Below are positions 17,830 to 27,594 of a stretch of 64,000 nt of DNA, piece after piece. The position numbers were made by a program, and so were the translations under genes. The notes beneath the pieces were generated by a model. It did no database searches and had not been told where the DNA came from. It was given only the letters and a program-made list of their open reading frames with translations. The stretch's first letter is position 1; every line of letters starts with the position of its first letter. This DNA comes from Actinophytocola sp049647105 (GTDB taxonomy: Bacteria; Actinomycetota; Actinomycetes; Mycobacteriales; Pseudonocardiaceae): assembly GCF_049647105.1 (NCBI RefSeq), contig NZ_JBARWZ010000155.1, positions 1 through 64,000 on the forward strand. Reading direction: 5' to 3'.

Positions 17830-18507
17830 ATGGAGAGAACAGACAGCTGGGTGGACGAGTTCACGGCCGAGGCGGAACGGCGATCGCGGCGTGGCGATCC
17901 CGACTGGGCAACGGGGGCGCTGCTGCACCCTGTGATCATCCGCAGCGTGCAACGGTTTCAGGTCGGCGAGGCGGGTGACGGCGCCAACCTCGTCGCCAAG
18001 TCCGAACGCGACAGTCCGGAGTACGCGGCCGCGGTGCGCCTTTTCGTTGCGGAGGAACAAAACCACGCACGCATGCTGGCGAACCTCCTCGCCGCCGCCG
18101 ACGCGACCACCATCGCGAGCCACTGGAGCGACGTGGTGTTCGTGCGCCTCCGGCGTGCGCTGGGACTACGCCTCGAACTGCTCGTCCTGATGGTCGCCGA
18201 GGTCATCGCGTTGCGGTACTACCGCGCACTGCGTGACGGCACCCCCGACCCGCTCACCACCGACGTGGCCGGCCGCATCCTCGCCGACGAGGAACGTCAC
18301 GTGCCGTTCCATTGCGACCGCCTGCGTACCGCGTTCGGTCGCGCCGCCCGTCCGGTCGCCGCGGGCTGGCGCCTGATGCTCCTCGGCGTCGCGGTCGTCG
18401 TGGCACTCGACCACGGTCCCGCGCTGCGCGAACTCGGTGTGCGCCGGACCCGGTTCGTCAGGGACGTGGCCGCACTCGGGCGTCAGGTGTCGGCACCGAC
18501 GTTCTAG
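17830..18507 (+). CDS. Ferritin-like di-iron domain protein
   Basis: All-helical protein of 225 aa with two ExxH motifs (EEQNH at 75-79 and DEERH near residue 157) spaced like the iron ligands of ferritin-like di-iron carboxylate proteins. A C-terminal hydrophobic helix (LMLLGVAVVVAL) could be membrane-associated. Start ATG 17830 is chosen from protein content; the preceding region holds the nrdJ terminator. Substrate unknown. It ends 8 nt from the convergent SRPBCC gene. Confidence 0.65.
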   Translation: MERTDSWVDEFTAEAERRSRRGDPDWATGALLHPVIIRSVQRFQVGEAGDGANLVAKSERDSPEYAAAVRLFVAEEQNHARMLANLLAAADATTIASHWSDVVFVRLRRALGLRLELLVLMVAEVIALRYYRALRDGTPDPLTTDVAGRILADEERHVPFHCDRLRTAFGRAARPVAAGWRLMLLGVAVVVALDHGPALRELGVRRTRFVRDVAALGRQVSAPTF

Positions 18508-18515
18508 TCGGACGG

Positions 18516-18944
18516 TCAGCCCTCCACCCGCTCCTTGAGCGCCGCGTTCATCGTCCGGAAGTCGCGTTCGGTCTGGTCGATCGTGGTGCGCAGCAAGGGA
18601 ACGAGGATCCCGAGGAACACCTCGCTCTGCACGAACCTGGTCGCACCGCCCACTTCGGACAGTGTGAACCGGTGCTCCGCGCTGAACAGCCACGACCATC
18701 GCAGCGCGCCGAGCCACACCAGTTCCGTGTGCTCCCGCACCGAGCGGACCTCCGGGGTGAACGTCTCCGGTTTGCGGTCGCCGCCGGGCACCATGTGCAC
18801 CGAGAGGATCTCACCGACGGCGAGCGTGCCGGACGCCTCCGTGATGAACGGGTTCCACTTCGGGTACGCGGCGAAGTCGGTCAGCACCGCCCACACCGCG
18901 GCGGGCGGTGCGTCGATCTCGGTCTCCGTGCGGATCACGCGCAT
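18516..18944 (-). CDS. SRPBCC (START-like) family protein
   Basis: A 142-aa helix-grip protein of the polyketide cyclase/AHSA1 type. It begins RTETEIDAPPAAVWAVLTDF..YPKWNPF, the standard strand-helix opening, and ends with a long amphipathic helix. It is divergently transcribed from the SDR gene, with a tandem palindromic operator in the 60-nt gap, so the two are probably co-regulated. The ligand is unknown. Confidence 0.8.
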   Translation of the reverse strand: MRVIRTETEIDAPPAAVWAVLTDFAAYPKWNPFITEASGTLAVGEILSVHMVPGGDRKPETFTPEVRSVREHTELVWLGALRWSWLFSAEHRFTLSEVGGATRFVQSEVFLGILVPLLRTTIDQTERDFRTMNAALKERVEG

Positions 18945-18961
18945 GTCGTCAATCTATCGGT

Positions 18962-18987
18962 AGAATCTTGTTCTAGAACTATGTTCT
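18962..18987. promoter_or_regulatory. Tandem TetR-type operator
   Basis: Two abutting 13-bp palindromes AGAATCTTGTTCT (18962-18974) and AGAACTATGTTCT (18975-18987), both AGAA-N5-TTCT, lie between the divergent SRPBCC and SDR starts. The TetR gene at 19750 in the SDR operon is the likely ligand-responsive binder. Confidence 0.7.
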
Positions 18988-19004
18988 GATTAGGCTGCGT
19001 GGCC

Positions 19005-19760
19005 ATGCGGACTGCGGTGGTGACGGGCGGCAACAGGGGCATCGGCTACGCGGTGTGCGAGTCGTTGGCACACAGGGGGTTTCGGACCATCGCGGTGGTC
19101 CGCGACCCGGCGGCGAGCGTGCCGCCCGGGGCCGAGGTGGTGCACGGCGACCTGGCGAGCAGGCGCACGGTCGCCGCGCTCGCGGCCGCGCTGCGCGACA
19201 CGTGCGCGACGATCGACGTCCTCGTCCACAACGCGGGCATCTGGCCGACCCGCCTGAGGCACAACGAGGACGGCATCGAGGAGTCCTTCGCCGTCAACCA
19301 CCTGGCGCCGTTCCAGCTGAACCTGGCACTGGCGGAGCGGCTGCGGCGGGTGGTGCAGGTGAGCGCAGGCTTGTACGTGAAAGGGCGCGTCGACCTCGAC
19401 CGCACCCCGTACGGCAAGGACTTCCACCGCATGCGTACCTACTGCGACACGAAACGTGCGAACCTGCTGCTCGTGCCGCTGTTCGCGCGGCGGTGGCAGG
19501 ATGCGGGCGTGACGATCGACGCGGTGCATCCCGGCGTGATCCGCACCGACCTCGGCGACCCGGGCGGCGTGCTGGGTGGCGTGCTGCGCCTGGTGAAACG
19601 CCGCTGGGCGGCCCCGGCCGACGGCGCGGCCCCGATCGTGCGCCGCGCCGACGGCACGGGCACCGGCCGCTACTTCGACAGGGACACCGAGGGCTCGCTG
19701 CCGGACGGGCCCGCGCAGGCGCTGTGGGACCAGGCGTGGGAGCTGACCGGTGCCGGTTAG
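19005..19760 (+). CDS. Short-chain dehydrogenase/reductase
   Basis: NAD(P)-dependent SDR (251 aa). The Rossmann motif GGNRGIG lies near residue 9, NNAG-equivalent is HNAG, the catalytic Ser is in VQVSAG, and the active-site YxxxK is YCDTK. The closest style is WW-domain oxidoreductase/retinol dehydrogenase-like. ATG 19005; GTG 18999 is possible. The last 11 nt overlap the TetR gene. Confidence 0.85.
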   Translation: MRTAVVTGGNRGIGYAVCESLAHRGFRTIAVVRDPAASVPPGAEVVHGDLASRRTVAALAAALRDTCATIDVLVHNAGIWPTRLRHNEDGIEESFAVNHLAPFQLNLALAERLRRVVQVSAGLYVKGRVDLDRTPYGKDFHRMRTYCDTKRANLLLVPLFARRWQDAGVTIDAVHPGVIRTDLGDPGGVLGGVLRLVKRRWAAPADGAAPIVRRADGTGTGRYFDRDTEGSLPDGPAQALWDQAWELTGAG

Positions 19761-20340
19761 GCAGCGGCGCGGCGAGGAAACGCGGCAACGGCTCCTGGAC
19801 GCGGCGCTGACCGTGCACGCGGCGGGCGGGGCCGAGGGTTTCACCGTCCACGCGGTCGTCGCGGAGAGCGGCGTGAGCCTTGGCAGCCTGTACCACCACT
19901 TCGGGAGCTTCGACGGGCTCGCGGCCGCGCTCTACGCCCGCTGCATGGCCGGGCTGCTGGACGAGATCGTCGCCGCGCTGGAGCGGGCCAGGACACCGAG
20001 GTCGGGTGTCCGCGCGGTGGTGACGGCGTATCTGGGTTTCGTGGCCGGGCACTCGGCGAGCGCGCGGTTCATCCACGCGTCGGCGTACGCGGCCTACCTC
20101 CCGGCACACGCGGAGATGATCGCCACGATGAAGGCGCCGAGGATGGCACGCATGGCGGCGTGGCTGGCACCTCATGTCGCCTCGGGCGCGATGGTGGACC
20201 TGCCGGACCCGCTGACCGAGATGCTGCTCATCGGCCCGGTCGCGGAACTGTCCCGCCGGTGGCTGAACGGCGCCGGGTTCGACCTCGCCAACGCGGCGAA
20301 GCTCCTCCCGGACCGCGTCTGGGCGTCCCTTCAGGCGTAG
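19750..20340 (+). CDS. TetR/AcrR family regulator (SDR operon)
   Basis: A 196-aa regulator. The helix-turn-helix lies near residues 30-52 (FTVHAVVAESGVSLGSLYHHF); the C-terminal ligand domain is divergent. It starts with a GTG inside the end of the SDR gene, so the two are translationally coupled. It likely represses both SRPBCC and SDR through the 18962-18987 operator. It converges on, and overlaps by 10 nt, the next TetR gene. Confidence 0.85.
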   Translation: MPVRQRRGEETRQRLLDAALTVHAAGGAEGFTVHAVVAESGVSLGSLYHHFGSFDGLAAALYARCMAGLLDEIVAALERARTPRSGVRAVVTAYLGFVAGHSASARFIHASAYAAYLPAHAEMIATMKAPRMARMAAWLAPHVASGAMVDLPDPLTEMLLIGPVAELSRRWLNGAGFDLANAAKLLPDRVWASLQA

Positions 20341-20936
20341 AGGCCAGCACGGGCGCCGTGCGCGACCACGGCCGCCGACTGGTCCGCCATCTCCCGCGTC
20401 GCCGCTTCGCCCGCGATCAGCACCCGGTGGTACACGGGCGCGACGGCCGCCTTCACCACCGCCGCCGCGTCCGTTCCCTCTGGCACCTCGCCCCGGGTCA
20501 CGGCCCGGGTGACCACCGCCGCCGACCGCCGATGCCGTTCGGCGAAGAACTCGTGCAGCGCGGCCGCCGCCCTCGGTGACTGGAACGCCGCCGCGACGAA
20601 GGCGGTCGGCGCGGCCGCCTCCCCGGGATCGGCGAACGTCGCGACCACCTCACGCACCAGTTCCCGCAGGTCACGCTCGAAAGAGCCGGTGTCCGGCGGC
20701 GTCCAGCCGTCCTCGTCCGCGAGCGCCAGCGCGTCCACGACCAACCCGTCCACGCCGCCCCACCGGCGGTACACGGTCGTCTTGTGCACCCCCGACCGCG
20801 CCGCCACCGCCTCCACGGACAGCCCCGCGTAACCCTGTGTGGCCAGCTCGGCGAGCGTCGCGTCCCGGACCGCCGCCCTGGTCCGTGCGGTCCGGCCGCC
20901 CGGCCGGGAACTCGGTTGCACAGCGGTGGTGTCCAT
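20331..20936 (-). CDS. TetR/AcrR family regulator divergent from ABC-F
   Basis: A 201-aa TetR protein; HTH near residues 42-64 (LSVEAVAARSGVHKTTVYRRW) and a C-terminal domain of the TetR_C_16/ethR-like class. A 22-bp near-palindrome is 11 nt upstream of its start, in the shared region with the ABC-F gene, so it may control both itself and the resistance gene. Confidence 0.87.
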   Translation of the reverse strand: MDTTAVQPSSRPGGRTARTRAAVRDATLAELATQGYAGLSVEAVAARSGVHKTTVYRRWGGVDGLVVDALALADEDGWTPPDTGSFERDLRELVREVVATFADPGEAAAPTAFVAAAFQSPRAAAALHEFFAERHRRSAAVVTRAVTRGEVPEGTDAAAVVKAAVAPVYHRVLIAGEAATREMADQSAAVVAHGARAGLYA

Positions 20937-20946
20937 GACACCATGC

Positions 20947-20968
20947 TAATGCAACTGGAGTCGCATTA
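20947..20968. promoter_or_regulatory. Palindromic TetR-type operator
   Basis: TAATGCAACT (20947-20956) and AGTCGCATTA (20959-20968) form a 10-bp inverted repeat with one mismatch and a GG centre. It sits between the TetR gene and the ABC-F leader. Confidence 0.75.
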
Positions 20969-20982
20969 AGGGAGCGAGCGCC

Positions 20983-21034
20983 ATGGACTTCTGAGGTTTC
21001 TGTCCTCATCCGACACCCACCTCAGGAGACCTGT
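20983..21034 (+). promoter_or_regulatory. ABC-F leader: three-codon uORF and Shine-Dalgarno-masking hairpin
   Basis: After GGGAGC, ATG GAC TTC TGA (20983-20994) encodes Met-Asp-Phe. CTGAGGT (20991-20997), overlapping the uORF stop codon, pairs perfectly with ACCTCAG (21019-21025), which runs into the ABC-F Shine-Dalgarno (AGGAGA). A competing stem TGAGG (20992-20996)/CCTCA (21004-21008) would free it. A ribosome stalled on the uORF would disrupt the masking stem. This is a classic attenuation layout, read from sequence only. Confidence 0.6.
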
Positions 21035-22606
<1,572 letters not shown>

Positions 22607-22633
<27 letters not shown>

Positions 22634-24625
22634 CCGCTGCCATAAGAACTCGTACACCAGGCCCGACTTGAAGGCCAGCTGTTCGTTGTCCGCGGCGCCG
22701 CCGTGCCCGCCCTCGATGTTCTCGTAGTACCGGACGTCGTAGCCCAGCTCCGTCAGGCGCGCCATCATCTTGCGTGCGTGGCCGGGGTGGACGCGATCGT
22801 CCCGGGTGGACGTGAGGATGATCGTCGGCGGGTACGGGCGGTCGGCCGCGATGTTCTGGTACGGCGAGTACTCCTTGATATAGGCCCATTCCTCGGCCTC
22901 GTCGGGGTCGCCGTACTCCGCCATCCAGGACGCACCGGCCAGCAGTTTGTGGTACCGCCGCATGTCCAGCAGCGGCACCTGGCACACGATCGCGCCGAAC
23001 AGCTCCGGGTAGCGGGTCAGCATGACGCCCATCAGCAGCCCGCCGTTCGAGCCGCCCTGGATGCCGAGCCGTTCTCGCGTGGTGATGCCCCGCGCGACCA
23101 GATCCTTCGCGACGGCCGCGAAGTCCTCGTACACCCGCAGCCGGTTCTCCTTGATCACCGACTGGTGCCACTCGGGCCCGTACTCGCCGCCGCCGCGGAT
23201 GTTCGCGACCACGTACGTGCCGCCGCGCTCCAGCCAGCCGCGGCCGGTCACGCCGCTGTAGGCCGGGGTGAGCGGCACCTCGAACCCGCCGTAGCCGGTC
23301 AGCAGCGTTGGGCCGTCGTTCTCCTGTCCCACCACGAAGTACGGGATCCGCGTGCCGTCGTCGGAGGTCGCGAAGTACTGCTGCGTCGACAGCCCGCCTG
23401 CGTCGTAGAACGCGGGTGCCCGCTTCAGCACCTCGGCCGTGTCGCCGATCTCGCCCCGGTACAGCGTGGCGGGCTGGGTGTAGCCGCTCGCGTTGAGGAA
23501 GTACTCGTCGTCGCGGTCGTCGCTGGTGTCGAGGATGTCGGCCGACCCGGCCTCGGGAGCACCCGCGAGCGGTGCGCGGGCCCAGTTCTCGGCGGGGGTG
23601 AGCACTTCGAAGCGACTCTTCACGTCCTGCAGCGACGCCACGATCAGGTGGTTCCTGGTCCATGACCAGTACTGCAGCGAGGTGTGCTCGTCCGGTTCGA
23701 ACAGGACGGTCAGGTCCCGCCCACCCGCGAGGTAGTCGTCGAACCTGGCCGCCAGCAGGGCACCCGCCGAATAGGTCGTGCCGTTCACCGTCCATGCGGT
23801 CCTGGTGCTGATCAGCAGCCACTCGCGGTGCGACGAGGTGTCCGCGTCGTCGGGGACGTCGATCTTCACCAGCTCGCCGTCGGCCCTCCGCAGGTACTTC
23901 TCCGTGCGGTAGAAGTCCGGGCTGCGGTAGACGAAGTCGCGTTCGAAGCCCTCGGTCGGGTCGTGGAACGCCCCGGCCGACACGTCGTCCGGCTTGCCCT
24001 CGTACACGGTGACCGCCTCGGACAGCGGCGTGCCGCGCCGCCACTCCTTCGCGATCCTCGGGTAGCCGGACGTGGTCATGGCCCCGTCACCGAAGTCGGT
24101 GCCGACGTAGATCCGGTCCTCGTCGATCCAGCCGACGCGGCTCTTGGCCTCCGGCAGCGTGAACCCGCCGGTGACGAACGCCTTCGTCTCCAGGTCGAAC
24201 TCCCGCACCACGGTCGCGTCGGCGCCACCGCGGGACAGCTCGACGAGCGCACGCCGGTAGGCGGGCCGCAGCACGGCAGCACCCTGCCACACCCAGCTCT
24301 CGCCCTCGGCCTTCGCGAGCGCGTCGACGTCGAGCACCAGCTCCCACTCCGGGTCGTCCGTCCGGTAGCTCTCGAGCGTGGTGCGGCGCCACAGGCCACG
24401 CGTGTTGGTGGCGTCCTGCCAGAAGTTGTAGAGGTACTCACCGCGCCTGCGCACGTACGGGATCCGGTTGTCGGCGTCGAGGACCTCGCGGATCCCGTCC
24501 CGCAGGCCGGTGAACCGTTGGCCGCCGGTCAGCTCCGCGATCGTCTCGGCGTTGCGTTCCCGCACCCAGTTCAGGGCGGTCTCGCCAGTGACCTCTTCCA
24601 GCCAGAGGTACGGGTCGTCTGTCAT
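22607..24625 (-). CDS. Prolyl oligopeptidase family serine peptidase (S9)
   Basis: A 672-aa protein. The N-terminal beta-propeller covers about residues 1-400; the alpha/beta hydrolase domain has the nucleophile in GGSNGGLL, Asp in TRDDRVHP and His in EGGHGG. There is no signal peptide, so it is cytoplasmic, like PREP-type enzymes that cleave short peptides after proline. Its 3' end overlaps that of the ABC-F gene, tail to tail. Confidence 0.92.
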
Positions 24626-24970
24626 GACACGAGTCTGCCCGCCAGCCGCCGAACGTGCGCATGGCCTCCGCCACGTCGTCGATACATCGACCCCGACGCG
24701 CTGCCTGGCAAGCCGTTATGCCAACACGTGCATAGAGCTTGCCGTGGCCAGCGGCTTGGTCGAGCATGTACACATGCGACTACTGAGGGTCTCAGGGGGT
24801 GACCCTCTGACATCCTTCTGGGTGCGGCTTCCGCGCTGGCCCGTACAAGGCTTCTCGGACGCTGGAGAGCGGCCAGGCCGGAAGGACACAACGAGGCGTG
24901 GCACGAGACGGTCAGGGCTGCCGTATCGGAAGGTAAGTCCATCGGGCGGGCTCGCGTCGTCCGGCAACCG
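24626..24970. promoter_or_regulatory. Divergent intergenic region with a 37-bp palindrome and a frameshifted 5' end of the DUF6879 gene
   Basis: GGCAAGC (24707-24713) and TATGC (24717-24721) mirror GCATA (24730-24734) and GCTTGCC (24737-24743): a nested operator-like palindrome. From about 24774 the sequence looks like the 5' part of the DUF6879 gene in another frame. GAGGGTC/GACCCTC (about 24785-24807) can form a small hairpin. Confidence 0.55.
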
Positions 24971-25252
24971 TTGACCGAATACCAGCGGTATCAACTAGAT
25001 TGGGGCATTCCCGGCAACGTGGAAGCCGGTGAGGATATTCGTATCCTCGATCTGACCGAGGTTGAGTTGGATCTACCCGCGCACGACTTCTGGCTGTTTG
25101 ATGACTCCCAGGTAGTTGATTTGAACTTCAATCCCGACGGAACACTTCTCAACGTGGACCGGCGAGAGAACCCCGATCTCGAAATGTACCAACGTTGGCA
25201 ACGCGCCGCTCTGGAACACGCGGTGCCGTTCGGTGAATATGCCCGAACCTGA
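24971..25252 (+). CDS. DUF6879 family protein, 5' end frameshifted or truncated
   Basis: The 93 aa shown match the C-terminal half of DUF6879 proteins (LTEYQRYQL..NVEAGEDIRIL, then DFWLFDD and a C-terminal helix). The same frame upstream continues the family (WHETVRAAVSEGKS, RARVVRQP, from about 24890) but meets a stop at 24800 and has no ATG, GTG or TTG before 24971. The N-terminal-like part (ATG 24774, SFWVRLPRW) is in another frame, so a one-base shift near 24865-24890 probably split the gene. It overlaps the XRE gene, its usual partner. Confidence 0.7.
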   Translation: MTEYQRYQLDWGIPGNVEAGEDIRILDLTEVELDLPAHDFWLFDDSQVVDLNFNPDGTLLNVDRRENPDLEMYQRWQRAALEHAVPFGEYART

Positions 25253-26093
25253 AAACCGGCAGGATCGTCGGAACCTCGCTGAGACGCTGAGGGATCTGCG
25301 CAAGGCGGCCGGACTATCCGGGGAGAGGCTGGCCGCTCGTATCGCCATGTCCCAATCCAAGATCAGCCGGATCGAGTCCGGCCGCATCTTGCCTTCGGTC
25401 GCAGACGTCGAGCGGATGCTGAGGGGGCTTGAGTCGGTCTCTCCTCCGGTGGCCGAGCATGTGTTATCGCTGGCGCGGGTGGCCAACGTCGAACACGCTT
25501 CCTGGCGTTCGGTCGCCCGCTCGGGTATGTGGCGGAAGCAAGCCGAGATCAAGGCGCTGACGGAGTCATCAGCGGAAGTCCGCCACTTCCTGCCGATCGT
25601 CTCCTCTGGGCTGCTGCAAACACCGGAGTACGCGCGGTATGCGCTGACGCCGGTGATCGAGGGTAACCCTGCCCGTGATATCGACCGGGCAGTCAGGGCG
25701 CGACTGGACAGTCAGGACACTCTGAACGATGAAACTCGCCAATTCTACTTTCTGTTGACCGAGCAGGCTGTGAGGTTGAAACGAGCGCCATCCCAGGCGA
25801 TGGTTGGGCAACTTCGACATATGGCCGAGGTCGCCGAACGACAGAACGTCGAATTGTCGATTCTTCCTGGTTCGGCAATGGTTGGTGCCAGTCCGCTAAA
25901 CGTCTTCGTTGCCTACGACGACCGGTTGGTGGTCGTCGAGTTGTTCTCTGGAGAGATAACCTTACGGGACTACCGGGACGTGTCGTATCACCTGAACGTA
26001 TTCAAGTACTTTCGCGGTAGAGCAGTTACCGGAGACGATGCGCGGGACATTCTGGAATCGGTAGCCCGTGATTTTATGCGAGTACGTGACTAA
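25239..26093 (+). CDS. XRE-family HTH regulator with DUF5753
   Basis: A 284-aa DNA-binding protein: N-terminal Xre helix-turn-helix (LRDLRKAAGLSGERLAARIAMSQSKISRIE, split over residues 15-48), then the DUF5753 domain typical of actinobacterial Scr1/BldB-neighbour regulators (LLQTPEYARY, LDSQ..LN, FYFLLTEQAVRL). ATG 25239 lies inside the end of the DUF6879 gene. Such genes typically pair with small partner proteins (DUF6879 or DUF397) in morphological-development cassettes. Confidence 0.88.
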   Translation: MPEPENRQDRRNLAETLRDLRKAAGLSGERLAARIAMSQSKISRIESGRILPSVADVERMLRGLESVSPPVAEHVLSLARVANVEHASWRSVARSGMWRKQAEIKALTESSAEVRHFLPIVSSGLLQTPEYARYALTPVIEGNPARDIDRAVRARLDSQDTLNDETRQFYFLLTEQAVRLKRAPSQAMVGQLRHMAEVAERQNVELSILPGSAMVGASPLNVFVAYDDRLVVVELFSGEITLRDYRDVSYHLNVFKYFRGRAVTGDDARDILESVARDFMRVRD

Positions 26094-26131
26094 AACTCGA
26101 AATATCGTAGACCGTGGCGGATGCTGGGGTC

Positions 26132-26353
26132 ATGGCTGATCAAGTGGCGTGGTTCCTCTCGGGTTGGGACCTGAAGGTGCACGCGTTCCAGGCCCTCGGT
26201 GAGGTGGTGTCGGAAGCGGTGTGCACGCACTCTGCGCTGACGTCCCGACTGGTCGAGCCGACCGGGAATGAGACGAAGTGTCTCGGGTGCCTGCTGATCT
26301 TCGGTGATCAGCTGGCCACTCGCCACGGAAACGCCGCCTGGCGTTCCGCCTGA
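26132..26353 (+). CDS. Small putative zinc-binding protein downstream of XRE gene
   Basis: A 73-aa protein (ATG 26132; GTG 26114 also in frame). AVCTH and KCLGC give a CxH...CxxC arrangement suited to one zinc ion, with a preceding WFLSGWDLKVHAF segment. It lies directly after the XRE gene on the same strand, so it is probably part of that cassette. I know no function. Confidence 0.6.
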   Translation: MADQVAWFLSGWDLKVHAFQALGEVVSEAVCTHSALTSRLVEPTGNETKCLGCLLIFGDQLATRHGNAAWRSA

Positions 26354-26390
26354 CCCTTGCGAGACAGGTAGCCAGACAGGGCGGGCTCGT

Positions 26391-27410
26391 CTAGGCCCGC
26401 TCGACGGCGTCGATCTCGGCCAGCACTGTGGCTTTGAGGTCGTCGCCGCAGAACGCGGCGCGTACCCCGGCTCTCGCCAGGTCGGCGAGGTCGCCTCGGC
26501 TCAGCCCGAAGTGCTCGTGCACGAGCAGGTACTCGCGTTCGAGGTCGGTGTGGAACATGCCGGGGTCGTCGGTGGCGAGGGTGACCGGCACCCCGGCGTC
26601 GAGTAACCGCGGGAACGGGTGCTCGGCGAGGGTGGCGACGGCGCGGGTGCGGATGTTGGAGGTGGGGCACACCTCCACCGGGATGCCCTCGCCTGCCAGG
26701 TGCGCCAGCAGGTTCGTGTCGCGGACCGCGCTGGTGCCGTGCCCGATGCGTTCCGCGCGCAGGTGGGTGAGGGCCGACCAGATCGTCTCCGGGCCGGTGG
26801 TCTCACCCGCGTGCGGCACCAGATGCAGCCCGCCGTCGCGTGCCATGTCGAACGGCACGCGGTACCGCTCGCGGGGCACACCGGCCTCCTTGCCGCCGAG
26901 CCCGAAGCCGACCGTGCCCGCCGGGCGGTGCCGCAGCGCCCACTCGGCGGTCGTGATACCCGCCTCGTAGCCGAGCGAGCCCGCGATGTCGAACACCCAG
27001 GCCAGTACCACGCCGTGCGTGCGCAGCGCGAGCCTGCGGCCCTCGGTGAGCGCCTCGGCCAGCTCGTCCGGCTCGATGCCCATCAGGATGTGCGGCACCG
27101 GCGTGACCGTGACCTCCGCGTAGCGCACCTGGTTGGCGGCGAGGTCACGAGCGAGCCCGACGGTGAGCGCGGTGACGTCCGCACCCGTGCGCACGAGCTG
27201 GTTGACCTTCACATACACGTCGACGAAGTGCGCGAAGTCGGTGAACTCGTAGAACGCGCGTAACCGCTCCAGCTCCGTCGGCACCTCATGGCCGGGGTGG
27301 CGACGCGCCAGATCGAGGACGGTGTCCATCGACGCGGAGCCGACCAGGTGGACGTGGAGCTCTGCCTTGGGGAGACGGTGGATGAAGTCACGCACACCGA
27401 CATGGTGCAC
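26391..27410 (-). CDS. Adenosine deaminase family protein (possibly aminodeoxyfutalosine deaminase)
   Basis: Zn-dependent purine deaminase of 339 aa. Metal ligands His19 and His21 (ELHVHL), the HAGET and HGTS motifs and the catalytic TDDPG are all present. The sequence HVHLVGSAS instead of the usual HLHLEG is a feature I associate with actinobacterial aminodeoxyfutalosine deaminases of the menaquinone futalosine route; adenosine deaminase remains the safer call. An internal GTG at 27395 is an alternative start. Confidence 0.85.
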   Translation of the reverse strand: MHHVGVRDFIHRLPKAELHVHLVGSASMDTVLDLARRHPGHEVPTELERLRAFYEFTDFAHFVDVYVKVNQLVRTGADVTALTVGLARDLAANQVRYAEVTVTPVPHILMGIEPDELAEALTEGRRLALRTHGVVLAWVFDIAGSLGYEAGITTAEWALRHRPAGTVGFGLGGKEAGVPRERYRVPFDMARDGGLHLVPHAGETTGPETIWSALTHLRAERIGHGTSAVRDTNLLAHLAGEGIPVEVCPTSNIRTRAVATLAEHPFPRLLDAGVPVTLATDDPGMFHTDLEREYLLVHEHFGLSRGDLADLARAGVRAAFCGDDLKATVLAEIDAVERA

Positions 27411-27594
27411 GAGAGCACCGACAATTTCCGAGCAGAATGTCGGGCTCGGGTGGCGAGCGCGGCGCTACCACACCCCACCGACAATTCCCTTCCCCGGAGG
27501 CGGTTTCCTGGCCACTTGTCCACAGCCCACCCACTTGTCCACAATCGCGCCGCCGCGCACCCCGCACCGTCGTTCCTCCGCGCACAGTGGACGC
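27411..27594. promoter_or_regulatory. Divergent promoter region with two DnaA-box-like sites
   Basis: Two perfect TTGTCCACA 9-mers (27516-27524 and 27535-27543), each within CCACTTGTCCACA, are direct repeats 19 nt apart, about 52 nt before the DUF4192 start. ACCGACAATT also occurs twice, about 60 nt apart, the first copy continuing into an inverted CCGACA...TGTCGG pair. Confidence 0.65.
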
